From NCBI GenBank assembly GCA_009746045.1, contig RPFO01000406.1, positions 1,972,287-2,036,286 on the forward strand: a DNA stretch of 64,000 nucleotides. The letters are read 5' to 3'. The notes under the pieces were generated by a model. That model did not search any database and was not told where the DNA came from. It saw only the letters and a list, made by a program, of their open reading frames with translations. Origin of the DNA: Mesostigma viride. Lineage: Eukaryota > Streptophyta > Mesostigmatophyceae > Mesostigmatales > Mesostigmataceae. A program made the translations under genes and the position numbers. Positions 42,639 to 60,684 of this stretch are shown in pieces. How positions within the stretch are numbered: position 1 is the stretch's first letter; every line of letters starts with the position of its first letter.

Positions 42639-43210
42639 TGTTACGTCGCGTAACAATTCGTTGTAGTTACGGACGTAAATTAGGTCCTTGGCCTCGGTTG
42701 TTCCTAGGTTACGTGCAGTTCTAGTTTGGACATGATTGTCCCCGTAACAGTACTGTGGTATAGTGGGTGCCTTTGGGCGCCGCGCCGCGTACTATATTAG
42801 TGGTCCTTATCCTTTTGTAGAATGTAGTGGACAGGCGTGCATCTGTGCACCTGCTTGTGTTTCTGTGTTTCTGCAGGCGAGGGCCAGGTCGGCCCGAGCC
42901 TGTTGGACCGTTGGTGACCATTTATGCACGTTCCACTCCTTGTGTGGTCACTCGGCGTGTGTTAAGTGAATTGACACATTTAGGCTTGGGTCACGGCAGT
43001 GTAGTTGTGTTTCCTTCCTCTATTCCTGGAGTAAACGGGTTTTGGTAAATGGTTGTATGGCGTATTATAGCAACACTTACGTTAATGCATTGAGATCAGC
43101 TCCGTCACGTTCGTCTTCCGCCAGAGGGTTAAGTAGAGGAGGCCTGACCAGTTTAGGTAGTATCAGGCCCATTAGAGGTAGAGGTGGAGGTAGATATCCG
43201 CGGCGTAACA
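42639..43210 (+). repeat. 3' LTR
   Basis: 572 bp, same ends as the 5' LTR, three differences seen by eye; followed by target duplication CCCAT (43211-43215). Confidence 0.95.
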
Positions 43211-43785
43211 CCCATGTCCGCAATGAGGACCTGTACCAGGGCATGCCATATATCACCAGCACCATTAAGCAGCGGCGCCTGCAGCTAGTAGGGCATCTAG
43301 CTCGCACCAACCAGGTAGACACCTCACGTGGCCCCCCCGCAGGACTGCATGCGACCAGCCCAGCCTGGCCGGCACCTCCTGACGTGGGCCGGGCCTAGTG
43401 ATGTTAGACGCCGCAAGGCCCGCACCTTCAAAGAACAGCTAGTAGAGGACATGGGGGGCCTAGGCCTCTCCGTGATTTGGAAGAAGATGATGGACAAGGC
43501 CAAGTGGGCCCAGGTCATAGAGGACAACGAGCCCCCCCCAGTGGGGAAGCGCCCGCGTGTGCAATCCCGTGGGAGGCACGCCAGACAGCTCCCCTAGGGC
43601 AGCGTGCGGCTGTCTAGATAGATGTTGTAGTTAGAATGCTGTTAGATAGATGTAGTAGGTAGCTGATGTAGATAGATTAGACCGGTAGGACTGTTTGCAC
43701 CCATCCATCCATCCATCCATCGGGGTTAATGCTCCGTGACTCCCCAACGGGAGCACGAGTCTAATTAATTAATTAATATATAGGC
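43211..43785 (+). pseudogene. LINE fragment, 3' half of split copy, with 3' UTR and tail
   Basis: HVRNEDLYQGMPYI and QRRLQLVGHLARTNQVDTS continue the RT fragment ending at 32421. The frame shifts near 43330, then reads RPAQPGRHLLTWAGPSDV and ends at 43597 with a basic tail. The 3' UTR carries (GATA)-like and CATC repeats, then hairpin TGCTCCGTGACTCCCC with AACGGGAGCA (about 43731-43757) and (TTAA)n. Confidence 0.8.
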
Positions 43786-43859
43786 ATACAACATACACAT
43801 GAGTGTGGGCCATGGTGACGTTAGCTGACCCTTACTATGTTACGTTACTTCTATACTTC

Positions 43860-46060
43860 CCCTAGGCTGGGGCCGGGCGGGGGTCGCCTGCCATGGGCTT
43901 GTGATCTACGTGGATGGCCGCCCCGCGCCAGTAAAAGCCGGCTTCTTCCCTACTGCCTGCCGGAGGTGGAGGTAGGTCGGCCATAGCTCCCAACGGCCGA
44001 TCGCCGTTGTTGCTGCGCCAGGCCGTGAAGTCACGTCCTCCAACGTGTAGGAGGTCCCTACGAGCCGCTTGCGGAGCTTGAGAAACAGCAGCTTGTCCGC
44101 CTGGCATATATTCAAATGAAAGGAGCAGCGGGGGCGGTCCAGCCTTGCCCCGCGAGCGGGGATCAAGGCGGAGGACCTCCAGCAGGAGCTCACCAGTGAG
44201 AGCCATGGTGGGGACAATGATGTTTTTCTCAAAGGCCGGCCGTGGCAAGGGACTCGGAGTTCTCACCTGGCACCTGGTCGAAGTGCCTGACGATGACGAC
44301 GTTGTGGCTGCGCTTGTCGAGCTCGGCCTCCTCGCGGAGGTCTAGCTAGCGTCTGTTGCAGTGTCTGTTTGCTTGTCAAGCTGCCGCAGCTCGATGGCGC
44401 GGAGGTGGTGGAGGTGGTACATTATTATGCCGTTTGCAGCATGGCCGAGGTGGGCCGAGCGGCCCAGGTCTGGGTGGCAGGTGCACCGCCGGCTGGGCCA
44501 GCGGGGGGCCGAGGGCTGGCCTAGCGGCAATGTCCTTTCACCGCTTGGGCGGTGAGGCCTGCGGTGTTTTGCAGGCAGCCGGTGGCGATGGCATTATCAG
44601 CGAGCCGCTTGTCGTCTGTCAAGGTCGCGGAGCTGGGCGGTGATGGCGTCGCCGGCGGTGGCTCAGTGGTGGCTTAATTTGGAGGCGGAGGCGAGGAGGG
44701 TGGAGGTGGCGGCCTGGCGGCATGTCACGGTGGCGGTGGTGGAGAGGAGCCGGGAAGCTCGGCAGCCATGCAGCTAGCGTGCCTCCGGCCACAATGGCCG
44801 CCACATCTGCAACGATCGGGGGCCAGCAGCCGCCAGGCTGCGCTAGCTGCGTCGAGGTGTGTTTGCTCGCCATAATATTAATTGCGTAACAGACTTTTCG
44901 CGACACTCCCGGAGATATATCGCGTGCAGACACGTGTGTAGTACTCCTACACACAGATCTCGAATGATTAATCTAGTACGAAATCCGAAAGGCTTGCATC
45001 ACTCCCTGGAAAGGAGAACTTTTGCGGATGACTGTAGGTGTCAGTTGGCGATGCCCTAGGATCCGGAGACGTCCGTCCTACAGTCAGCAAAATTGGTGCG
45101 AGAGGTCCCCAGTTCGATTCCGGCCTGGATTCATTTGCAGATCGCGTTTTTCCGCGTTTTCCGCGGACCGGCACTGAACGCAAATGGTTTTCACCTTTGC
45201 GGCGTGCCAAATCAGAATATCGCCCAAACGCCGGGGGGGTCCCATCATGGCCCGGAGGGGGGGGGGGGAGGGGGGGGGGGGAGGGGGGGGGGGGGAGGGG
45301 GAGAAGGGGGGTCCGAACCCCCCACCCCCAACGATTTATGAGTGGGGGGGTCCGCCCCCCCCGGCCCTCCCGCCCCCCCTGGGGCCCATTACCATTGCCG
45401 CCCATTTTTTCCCGCCCATTTTTTCCTGCCCAGGCTTTGCCGCCGAGGTTTTTCCCAAGACAATTAATGTAATATAATATATTTAAGGTCGAATTACCAT
45501 GTGCGAACTTGCATGGTTGACGTCCCGGGGTGGGAGGGGGTGGGGGGGGGGGGCAAGCCTTCTTTACACCCTCCCCCGGCCCCCCCCCTGGACCCCCCGC
45601 GGGTCAGTGGCGACGAATGAGGGGGGGGGGGGGGGCTCTGACCCCCTTCTACGTAACGGCCCCGGGGGGTTCACGTGGCTGGGGGAGGGGGGGGGGGGGA
45701 GGAGGTGCTTTGACCCCCCTCCTCTCGGGCGATATCTCCGGAGTGTCACGAATAGGCTGGTAATAGCTTTGGGAAAGTATCAAGGAGACAACCAGCGCAG
45801 GCCAGAAATCGGGAGAATCCGGACTATGGTAGCTCGAGCCTGCCAACATCTTGTCTGCGTTTTCGAGTCTTTCAGGATGATGAATATGAATGGAGATGGA
45901 AGTATATCAGCGTGTGCGTCTTAGAAAGACGAAGAGATTGTGACAGTTGCGGCACAAGTTGAACCCCAACTGTGAAAGCTTAGTGCATGGGCACCGCCGT
46001 CAGCCATGGCTATCTCGTGGCTCGTGACTCATATAGACATAGTCACTAGAGGGGGATATA
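43860..46060 (-). mobile_element. ORF1-only retroposon, diverged copy, split by an inverted-repeat element
   Basis: Minus-strand ORF1 pieces at 44266-43862: ALTGELLLEVLRLDPRSRGK, AGPPPLLLSFEYM, GAAIHVDHKP. Many frameshifts. The leader resumes beyond the inserted element at about 45752-46050, with CGTCTT-AGA-AAGACG near 45919 and CCGTCAGCCATGGCTA as in the other leaders. Confidence 0.65.
44897..45752. mobile_element. Nonautonomous element with inverted termini, G-rich interior
   Basis: Left end TTCGCGACACTCCCGGAGAT (44897 on) and right end CCGGAGTGTCACGAA (to 45752) are imperfect inverted repeats of about 25 bp. It sits inside a retroposon leader: other copies read GCGTAATAGC uninterrupted, here GTAACAG is left of it and GTAATAG right of it, a possible 7-bp target duplication. 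The interior has long G runs (45237-45300, 45540-45720) and no transposase. Confidence 0.55.
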
Positions 46061-46440
46061 ATCCTCCTCCGAGCTGTCCTCTACTGTAATGGCAGATCAA
46101 CGAGCTAGGCGGTAGTGTAGCGGCTATCTGAGCAGGGGCAATAACCTCCACCTGCGGACTTCTACCCTGGCGCTAGCAATGCCGAGCCGCGGAGCCCGTG
46201 GGGAGAAATTAACATGCATGAGCATGCCCCTCAGGAAGCTTCTTATCGCAGATGGCAGCCCATTTCTCCTTGTCTATCATGCGAACTCCACGAGCACTGT
46301 CGCTGGTGGAGCAACCCGCGCCTGCCCCGGCTTGTCAAGCGCGACCTGTTCAAGGTTGTCATTCTGACAATCCTGACCTACAGTGTACGGTGCGCCGGTG
46401 CGGAGACGTGGATGCTGACGCAGGAGCTGGAGAAACGATC
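46060..46440 (+). mobile_element. Chimeric LINE remnant
   Basis: 46070-46285 is an inverted copy of 11120-11345. Then 46290-46440 reads WWSNPRLPRLVKRDLFKVVI and AETWMLTQELE, plus-strand post-RT LINE sequence. Rearranged, no intact ORF. Confidence 0.55.
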
Positions 46441-46444
46441 GACT

Positions 46445-46930
46445 TGATCAATTAATTAATATAAGCACGTGACGGCGTCAAGTGGGTGCCAATACAGAGT
46501 AAGGGAACCTTCAACCCTATATACACAGCGAGAGGGAGGGAGGGCGCCCTAGCTTCTCTCACTGCCGCAAGTGGGCAGGCCACAGAGCGCTCTCTCCACA
46601 GCATGGTGCATGCCGGGGCGCAACACTGTGGGTGCAATACAACCAGTGCAATACCAGAGGTAGGCTGACGCATAGCTTATGCTACATACAAAGGTGAGGT
46701 GGGCTCAAGACGTCGGCTAATTAAGGCGCAAGCTGATGACCACAAGGTGCCAGAGCTAATTGAAGGTACTATAACGCTGTGCGCTAATATTATTTCAAGT
46801 GCCGTAATGCCTAAGCCATCCCATAATCGATTGCCCCCATCTAGACAACTATAGCTTGAGTGCTCTATCCCGGGGGAGCCCGGGGGGGCTTCCACAGTAT
46901 TCTTGTTGACAGTAATGAAGGCCACCATGC
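46445..46930 (-). mobile_element. Family 1 retroposon, 3' UTR only (5'-truncated)
   Basis: TTAATTAATATAAG tail, palindrome with one mismatch (46466-46484), then ~430 bases closely matching 6231-6650 and ending in the ORF1 C-terminal sequence near 46900. Confidence 0.7.
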
Positions 46931-46939
46931 ACCCTCCAG

Positions 46940-47160
46940 TCGGTGGGGCGTGTGACTAATAAGTTTGGCATGCATAGCGATTCGGGCCGTGGTGCCCGAA
47001 CCCTGTATTCTGTAACTAGGAACTAGACATAGCTACATCCATCCACCCCATCCCATCGCAGTGACTTGTCTATTAATTAATTAATCCACCCCATCCCATT
47101 CTCATTTCCCTGAGGACTGCTCATGTGACCCAGCTACGTGTAAATGTATCCTTGGTATTA
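46940..47160 (+). mobile_element. LINE family B 3' end fragments
   Basis: CGATTCGGGCCGTGGTGCCC, then CCATCCACCCCATCCCAT around TTAATTAATTAA (47071-47083), then CTGAGGACTGCTCATGTGAC. Decayed. Confidence 0.5.
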
Positions 47161-47164
47161 ATTA

Positions 47165-47580
47165 ATGTCATTAATCATGCAGGCGCGGAGTACAGATAGT
47201 TCCAGAACCCCTGCATCCTTAAGCAGTTGAGACACATAGGTGGCCGGGTTGCGCCGCGTCGGTGCACGGGGCACGCGCAACTTTGCCAGAGGGTTGCGGC
47301 GCGACTAGGAGACCCTGCCATGCATAGGAGGAGGTGTCTAGCTACCTGGCTGGCCCCGGCAGGGCCCACATCGGTATTCACCTGGTCTGTGCGGGCAAGA
47401 TGGCCGGTAAAGAGGAGGCGGTGGTGTCGGATGGTATGGATTACAAGAGGGAGCTCGCAGTAGAGCTCGGCCCGGGTGCGGCGTTCTTGGTAGCTAGCGG
47501 ACGCCGGGGATGCACATGACGGAGCATTCTAGTGACGGTCCCGTCACTTGAGCTGCTTGCTCAAAGTTATAGCTCGCTAA
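47165..47580 (-). mobile_element. LINE RT C-terminal remnant
   Basis: Inverted relative of 10800-11110; minus-strand frames give broken versions of the HLARTD-type block and of TRRDATR-type sequence. No intact ORF. Confidence 0.5.
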
Positions 47581-47884
47581 TTAATGTTCAGAGCGAGATC
47601 TAGACAGTTTAGTTAAAAACCTAACTCAGGTGAGACAACTATTCCTATAAACAAAAGGTGAGACAAGTGTACGACGTCCTTATGAGGCCATACATGTCCG
47701 GAAACCGAGTCGAGCATGTTGCATGACTGAACTTCAATGGAATCATATTACGTAATTGGGCTGCCAAGGACTGTACAGCCGATCGATCCCAAATGCACAT
47801 CCAGTATGGCACAGGGTTCATGCACGGTGTCATTATTCTAATGGCCTTGAGCCAATGCAGCTACGTGACAACCGAACAGAATGC

Positions 47885-48205
47885 CCTTGACTAGCTTCCA
47901 CTAGCTTCTCTCACTGCCACAAGCGGGCAGGCCACAGAGGACTCTTCTCTGCATCATGGTGCAGGCCCTGCCATGGGTGCAATACCACAAGTAGGCTGCA
48001 CCAAAGCAGATGCTATAAAGGTGAGATGCGGTCAAAACCTAGACTGAGGCGCACGATAATGGCAACAATCAGCGGGGCCATGCCAGATACTTGACCTAAT
48101 GCCAACACATTCAACAAGTCATGCCATTCAGATGTCCCCATCTGAACAGCTAGCTTCCTCTATCCCGAGGGGTGCCCGGCCGGGCTTCCCCAGAACCTTT
48201 TAGCG
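47885..48205 (-). mobile_element. Diverged family 1 retroposon 3' UTR
   Basis: CTAGCTTCTCTCACTGCC, GGGCAGGCCACAGAG, GGGTGCAATAC and CTATCCCGAGGGG in the same order as 6310-6640 with many changes. It abuts the 3' end of the glutathione synthetase gene. Confidence 0.5.
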
Positions 48206-48449
48206 TGACATAAATAATGCCTACATGGAACACCACACAGAGCTTCCATCAAAGGGCGGTTTGTTGACATCGGAGTGTTTCGGGTGTCCATGCGTCAGCA
48301 GTTCCTTGCGACAGCAGAGCAAATCTCTACCATGCGAGGGAGCGCCATCTCTACACATGCTGGCGAGCCCAACATCACACCAAAAAGCTTCATCATGCCA
48401 CCTTGCCTGAAGCGAACCTTGGCTGTCCCGCTGAAACGTGAGCACCCGA

Positions 48450-56763
<8,314 letters not shown>

Positions 56764-57606
56764 GCGATCCGTTTTCGCGACGGATGCGACCAAACGGCTG
56801 GGAGAAGGGAAGTCGCGGAGGGGCCTACGAGCACCGAGCGTTCTTCTCGCTGGGTTGGAAGCAAGCGGTCTGCTACGGCAGGAAACTGTCCACGGTTGTG
56901 GCCTGGAAGACCGCGCTGGAGCCGGGCCGATAAAGATAGAGAAAGGTCTGCCTTTAGGGTTTGCTAGAATTTCATGCGTGCCTGTCTGCCTCGTCGACGT
57001 TAAAATGCTGCTCAGGCGAGCAGGGCCGCTGGCCGCAATCAGATTACCATGGCCCATGCCGGACAGCTGAGGACAAACCCAACATGGATGAGGACAAACC
57101 ACGCATTGATAGGCGAAATTGCTATGTTAGGTTCAGAAACACGTGTAAATTATGGCAATGTCTATGCGATACACTACGAAGTGCAGAGGGCTCAAACAAA
57201 GAGAAGGGAATTTGTGCGTGTTGTCCGACGTCAGGTTGCCAATTCACCGACGCAAGTCAGCTTCAAAGTTGCCACAAACGTGCCATTACGAGTATCGCAT
57301 GCGTCGATGTCCTTGTCAGTCCTCCAAGGAGTTGAATTTCCAGACGCAATGCCCCCACAGGCATCGCCCTGCTTTTTGCCTTGGCCAGCCAGCTGTAAGA
57401 ATGCACTAAACCAGACTAAACAGGCATTTCGCAATTAGCACCACGTAGGCACCCCGCACCACCGTAAGTGGGTGTACTTCCACGTAGCAACACCAACTCC
57501 TGTCCTGAAGGTCGGTCGGATAACAAGATCAAGATATCGCCTATTTAGCACTGCGGACTCGGGCCTATTTCATTAGTAGAAAATCCGAACACGTCAGTAG
57601 TCACTA
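56764..57606. other. Upstream region of glutathione synthetase
   Basis: 56764-57057 is an open extension of GSS exon 1. From 57058 to 57606 no gene was recognised; a plus-strand frame at 57049-57438 has no known domain. Confidence 0.4.
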
Positions 57607-57911
57607 CTACCGTAGTGGCTCTTATATGTGTACGCTTAATTATCGTACGAGGGCTTTTAGCGATTTTTGTTACGCGTACGGGGTTTTGGGGATTTTTTCT
57701 TAGTGTACGTAGGTATATCGTAAGGGTATATCGTAGGTGTATTTGGGAGGCAGTACCCTAGGGGCAACATATGGAAGCCCCTCATACGTATATAGTAGCA
57801 TCTGAGGGTGATATCTTGGGATGTACGAGGCCGGAAGGAGGTTTTTTTTCGGCCTGTACGGGGTCGATTCGTACATAATTAGGCGTACTGATATAAGAGC
57901 CACTACGGTAG
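57607..57911. mobile_element. 305-bp MITE-like element
   Basis: Perfect 21-bp terminal inverted repeats: left starts CTACCGTAGTGGCTCTTA (57607-57627), right is its complement (57891-57911). AT-rich interior with GTATATCGTA repeats and no ORF. Target duplication not clear. Confidence 0.75.
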
Positions 57912-57913
57912 TC

Positions 57914-59760
57914 AGTACAGGCATTCACGCCTTAAGTTGGGTTCGAGGGTTTCTTGGGGTCAACCCAACTTAAGGCGTGAACCCAACTTAAGCCGTTACG
58001 TCAGGGGGGGTGTCCGAAACAAAAATATCAGACACATACGCTGAAAATTTCCATAAGTTGGCCCTAGGACCCTACCTACCTAGCACGTAGGCGCTATACC
58101 TAGCAAAACCCTGAGGTCCCAAGGGTTATGGGGGTCGACCTAGGGAGCAAAATGATCAGCTCCGCGAGCTCTACCGTTTGAGCATATTGGTGTATGGGAA
58201 AATTCCGGTTTTCTAAAATGGGTCATTGGCCGGCGCGACGCGATACTGGCACGGCACGGCGCTGGATAGCTGAAGCCTTGTAGTGGTGGCAGACGGCAGC
58301 ATACTTCCGTGCCTAGCCAGGGGCAGCACCATCTTGCGGGCAACCCCCCCGGGCCCTCTATGGTACCTGCCAAAATTTTGACTGCAGATTTGGGTTCAGC
58401 TCGCCAAGTGCTATCAGTTTGTCCGTCAAACCGTTTCAAAATTCCGACCATACAGGGAGCTAGCAGAAATCCAAGTGTTTTGTTGTAAAAAACCCACATC
58501 GGCCCGGCTCCCTACCTACCTACCCTTTAAGTTAACGGTTTTTGAGGCTCTGTAACTTCTAACCTAGAGACCCCCTGGGGTTGTGACCAGTGGCAAACAT
58601 GCTTGTTTTCGCGAGATCTACTCGAATCCAGCGTCGTGTAAATTTTCTTGTTTTTGGACACCCCCCCTGGTTACGTTACCATAACTTGCGACCCCCAGCC
58701 CTGCTGAAGGACTTCAGGGTGTCTTTTGAAAGCTCTCGTCAAGGCCGATCGAACTGCACTAAAGAATTCACCATCAAAGTCGTATTTCGGGTCGGAACTT
58801 GGATGCAAAGTCCTCAAACCGGCTGAGGGCAGGTGAAGCACCCCACCGTGCTAGCCAAAACTTGGTGTGCTGCATAGGGCATGCACGTTCTATGCGCGGT
58901 AATCGTGGCTATTTACTCTCTAGCCTCGTCTTCCCTAGCATCCGGACTCAAACAGTAATCCCGTCCATGGCCACTGTCACCAGGACTGGTCTAATAACGG
59001 TGAACGGTTTAGTGCACGTGAATGCCAACAACGGCATTCTGAGTTAGGATAGTTCGATCACGCGGCTTCCCACCCATCATGAAATATGTGCTACATGACC
59101 TCCCCACGGAGGCATGTTATAATTTAATTTAATTTAATTTAATGCCAACAACGTTGCTGATCCCGGAGAAATATGTCGCCATGTTAGAGAGCGCAGCAAC
59201 CCTTACGACAAGAAGGCCATATAGCCATTCAATTTTTGCTGGTTTGACAGCTTGCCCTTGCCACCTGCCTTCTCGCCTGTGGTGTGTCGTTTCTGCTTTT
59301 TGCTGGACGCTGCCCCGCTGCCCGGCCCGAAAACAGTGCGTTCCATTTGGCCTTATCAGTTTTGTCGGCCATTGTGTCGCATTTATGATGGGTTCTAATG
59401 TTACGAACGCGTTTGAACAGCAAGTTAAGCCTTTTGCCCTTGTATACTGATAATACCGGCAATGATGACTGATTTCAGCGCCCAACTGACGAAGACATGC
59501 AGTGAATTTTATAGATCCTTAGTGTTGGACTATCATGGCGCGGAAACCCTGTCGGACCACCGGCGCGGGAAAAAACTCAAGTCGCGGCAGTAAAAAATCA
59601 GTGCCACACCGCGCTAGAAGCCCCTACACGCCTTAAGTTGGGTTTTTCCTAGTACAGCCATCAGCCAGTAAGTTGGGTTCGCCATGCAGCCAACTGCGAC
59701 CCAACTTAAGGCGTGAACCCAACTTAAGCCAACCCAACTTAAGGCGTGAATGCCTGTACT
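57914..59760. mobile_element. 1.85-kb nonautonomous element with 30-bp perfect inverted termini
   Basis: Left end AGTACAGGCATTCACGCC (57914-57943) is the exact reverse complement of 59731-59760. Subterminal CTTAAGTTGGGTT motifs occur in both orientations at each end (57928-57995, 59630-59745). No transposase ORF. It contains a nested LINE tail at 59040-59140. No convincing target duplication. Confidence 0.7.
59040..59140 (+). mobile_element. 5'-truncated LINE insertion (3' UTR only)
   Basis: GTTAGGATAGTTCGATCACG, then ATATGTGCTACATGACC, hairpin CCTCC-CCAC-GGAGG and (AATTT)n: the 3' end of the 13287-17275 LINE in opposite orientation. Flanked by AATGCCAACAACG at about 59021-59033 and 59140-59152, a 13-bp target duplication. 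Confidence 0.85.
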
Positions 59761-59789
59761 CACAACTCATTACTCAGTATGTACATAGT

Positions 59790-59813
59790 ATAGTGAGTAC
59801 ATGTACTCACTAT
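59790..59813. other. 24-bp perfect palindrome
   Basis: ATAGTGAGTACA followed by its complement TGTACTCACTAT, just outside the 1.85-kb element. Confidence 0.7.
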
Positions 59814-59921
59814 GCTCACTACTCAGTGTTACAGCGTGTATGGCCACAGATGCCAGAACAAAAGCAGCTGATGTGCTATCAAGTAACGTGCGTGTTTGCA
59901 ACTTGCCCGTTGAAACTCTAC

Positions 59922-60122
59922 GGCGGAGCCAATTTTCGGAAGAACCTCACCCTTATGCTTGCAAATTCGGGACAAATTCGGTGGATGGATGTATGTATGG
60001 ATGGATGGATGGATGGATTGACGGATTTTCATCCCCTATTCCTATGTTTTCTCACGTGTACGGCCTTATAAGCTTCGCCAATTCTGGCGAACCTAACGGT
60101 TCTTCCGAAAATTGGCTCCGCC
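59922..60122. mobile_element. ~200-bp MITE-like element
   Basis: 25-bp perfect terminal inverted repeats, left starting GGCGGAGCCAATTTTCGG (59922-59946), right 60098-60122. The interior has a GGAT microsatellite (59990-60017). No ORF. Confidence 0.7.
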
Positions 60123-60684
60123 TGATCAAATGCTATGACACTCAGACATCTTGCAGGCTGTTGCAAGCTTACACGTGACACGCGGCGACGTTTCGTGTGC
60201 AGGGTGTGACCACCCCGGCCAATAGCTGACTGCTTCGTGGCAGTGACGGATGCTTGATTGTCACTTGTCGCGCTCTCTCGTTGGCAACGCACACATCCTG
60301 GCAAGTGGCAGCGCGGGACCTGTCACGAACGGATCCTTCGGTATTTCTGCCTTCGGAAAAAAAGATGGGAAGGTGACCTGAAGCTAATATTATTTTTGGG
60401 AGACCTTAGCCAGTGGGCTGCCTGCACGCTGTGGCATGTGACACAGCCATGGCTGATTTGTGACTCGTTACTAAACCGGAGCTGCCATGGAATGATGCGG
60501 TAGCATTTCATCCGCGATGACAGTTTCCAGAATAATTCCGTTATTGTGTAGCTGACATGTGCAGCGACATGAATGCACCACGCACTTGCCGCCTAGGGCT
60601 CTTTTAAGCTATTAATGGCCCACATTGTGGAATAGGTAAAGACGTGAGGGTTCCCGTGTACACTGACCCTCCCGTTGTTTGCGA
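60123..60684. other. Upstream region of OPA3-like gene
   Basis: No gene or repeat recognised. Presumed to hold the promoter and 5' UTR of the OPA3-like gene. Confidence 0.4.

Larger units (their letters stand above)
32422..43210 (+). mobile_element. Ty3-type chromovirus with two extra ORFs
   Basis: 10,789 bp. LTRs of 572 bp each begin TGTTACG and end CGTAACA; a 5-bp target duplication CCCAT lies at 32417-32421 and 43211-43215. By eye the LTRs differ at only three positions (near 32497, 32587 and 32918), so the insertion is recent. Order: LTR, PBS, small ORF with hybrid-binding-like domain, gag, protease-RT-RNase H, integrase with chromodomain, extra 3' ORF, polypurine tract, LTR. The body uses much more A/T at third positions than host exons. 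Confidence 0.95.

Noticed and set aside
45085-45145. tRNA or tRNA-derived SINE (CAGTTCGATTCCGG resembles a B box)
   Set aside because: Flanking stems do not pair and no acceptor stem or anticodon arm could be built.
57049-57438. 129-residue plus-strand ORF upstream of GSS
   Set aside because: No domain, overlaps the likely GSS promoter, no splice or codon signal.
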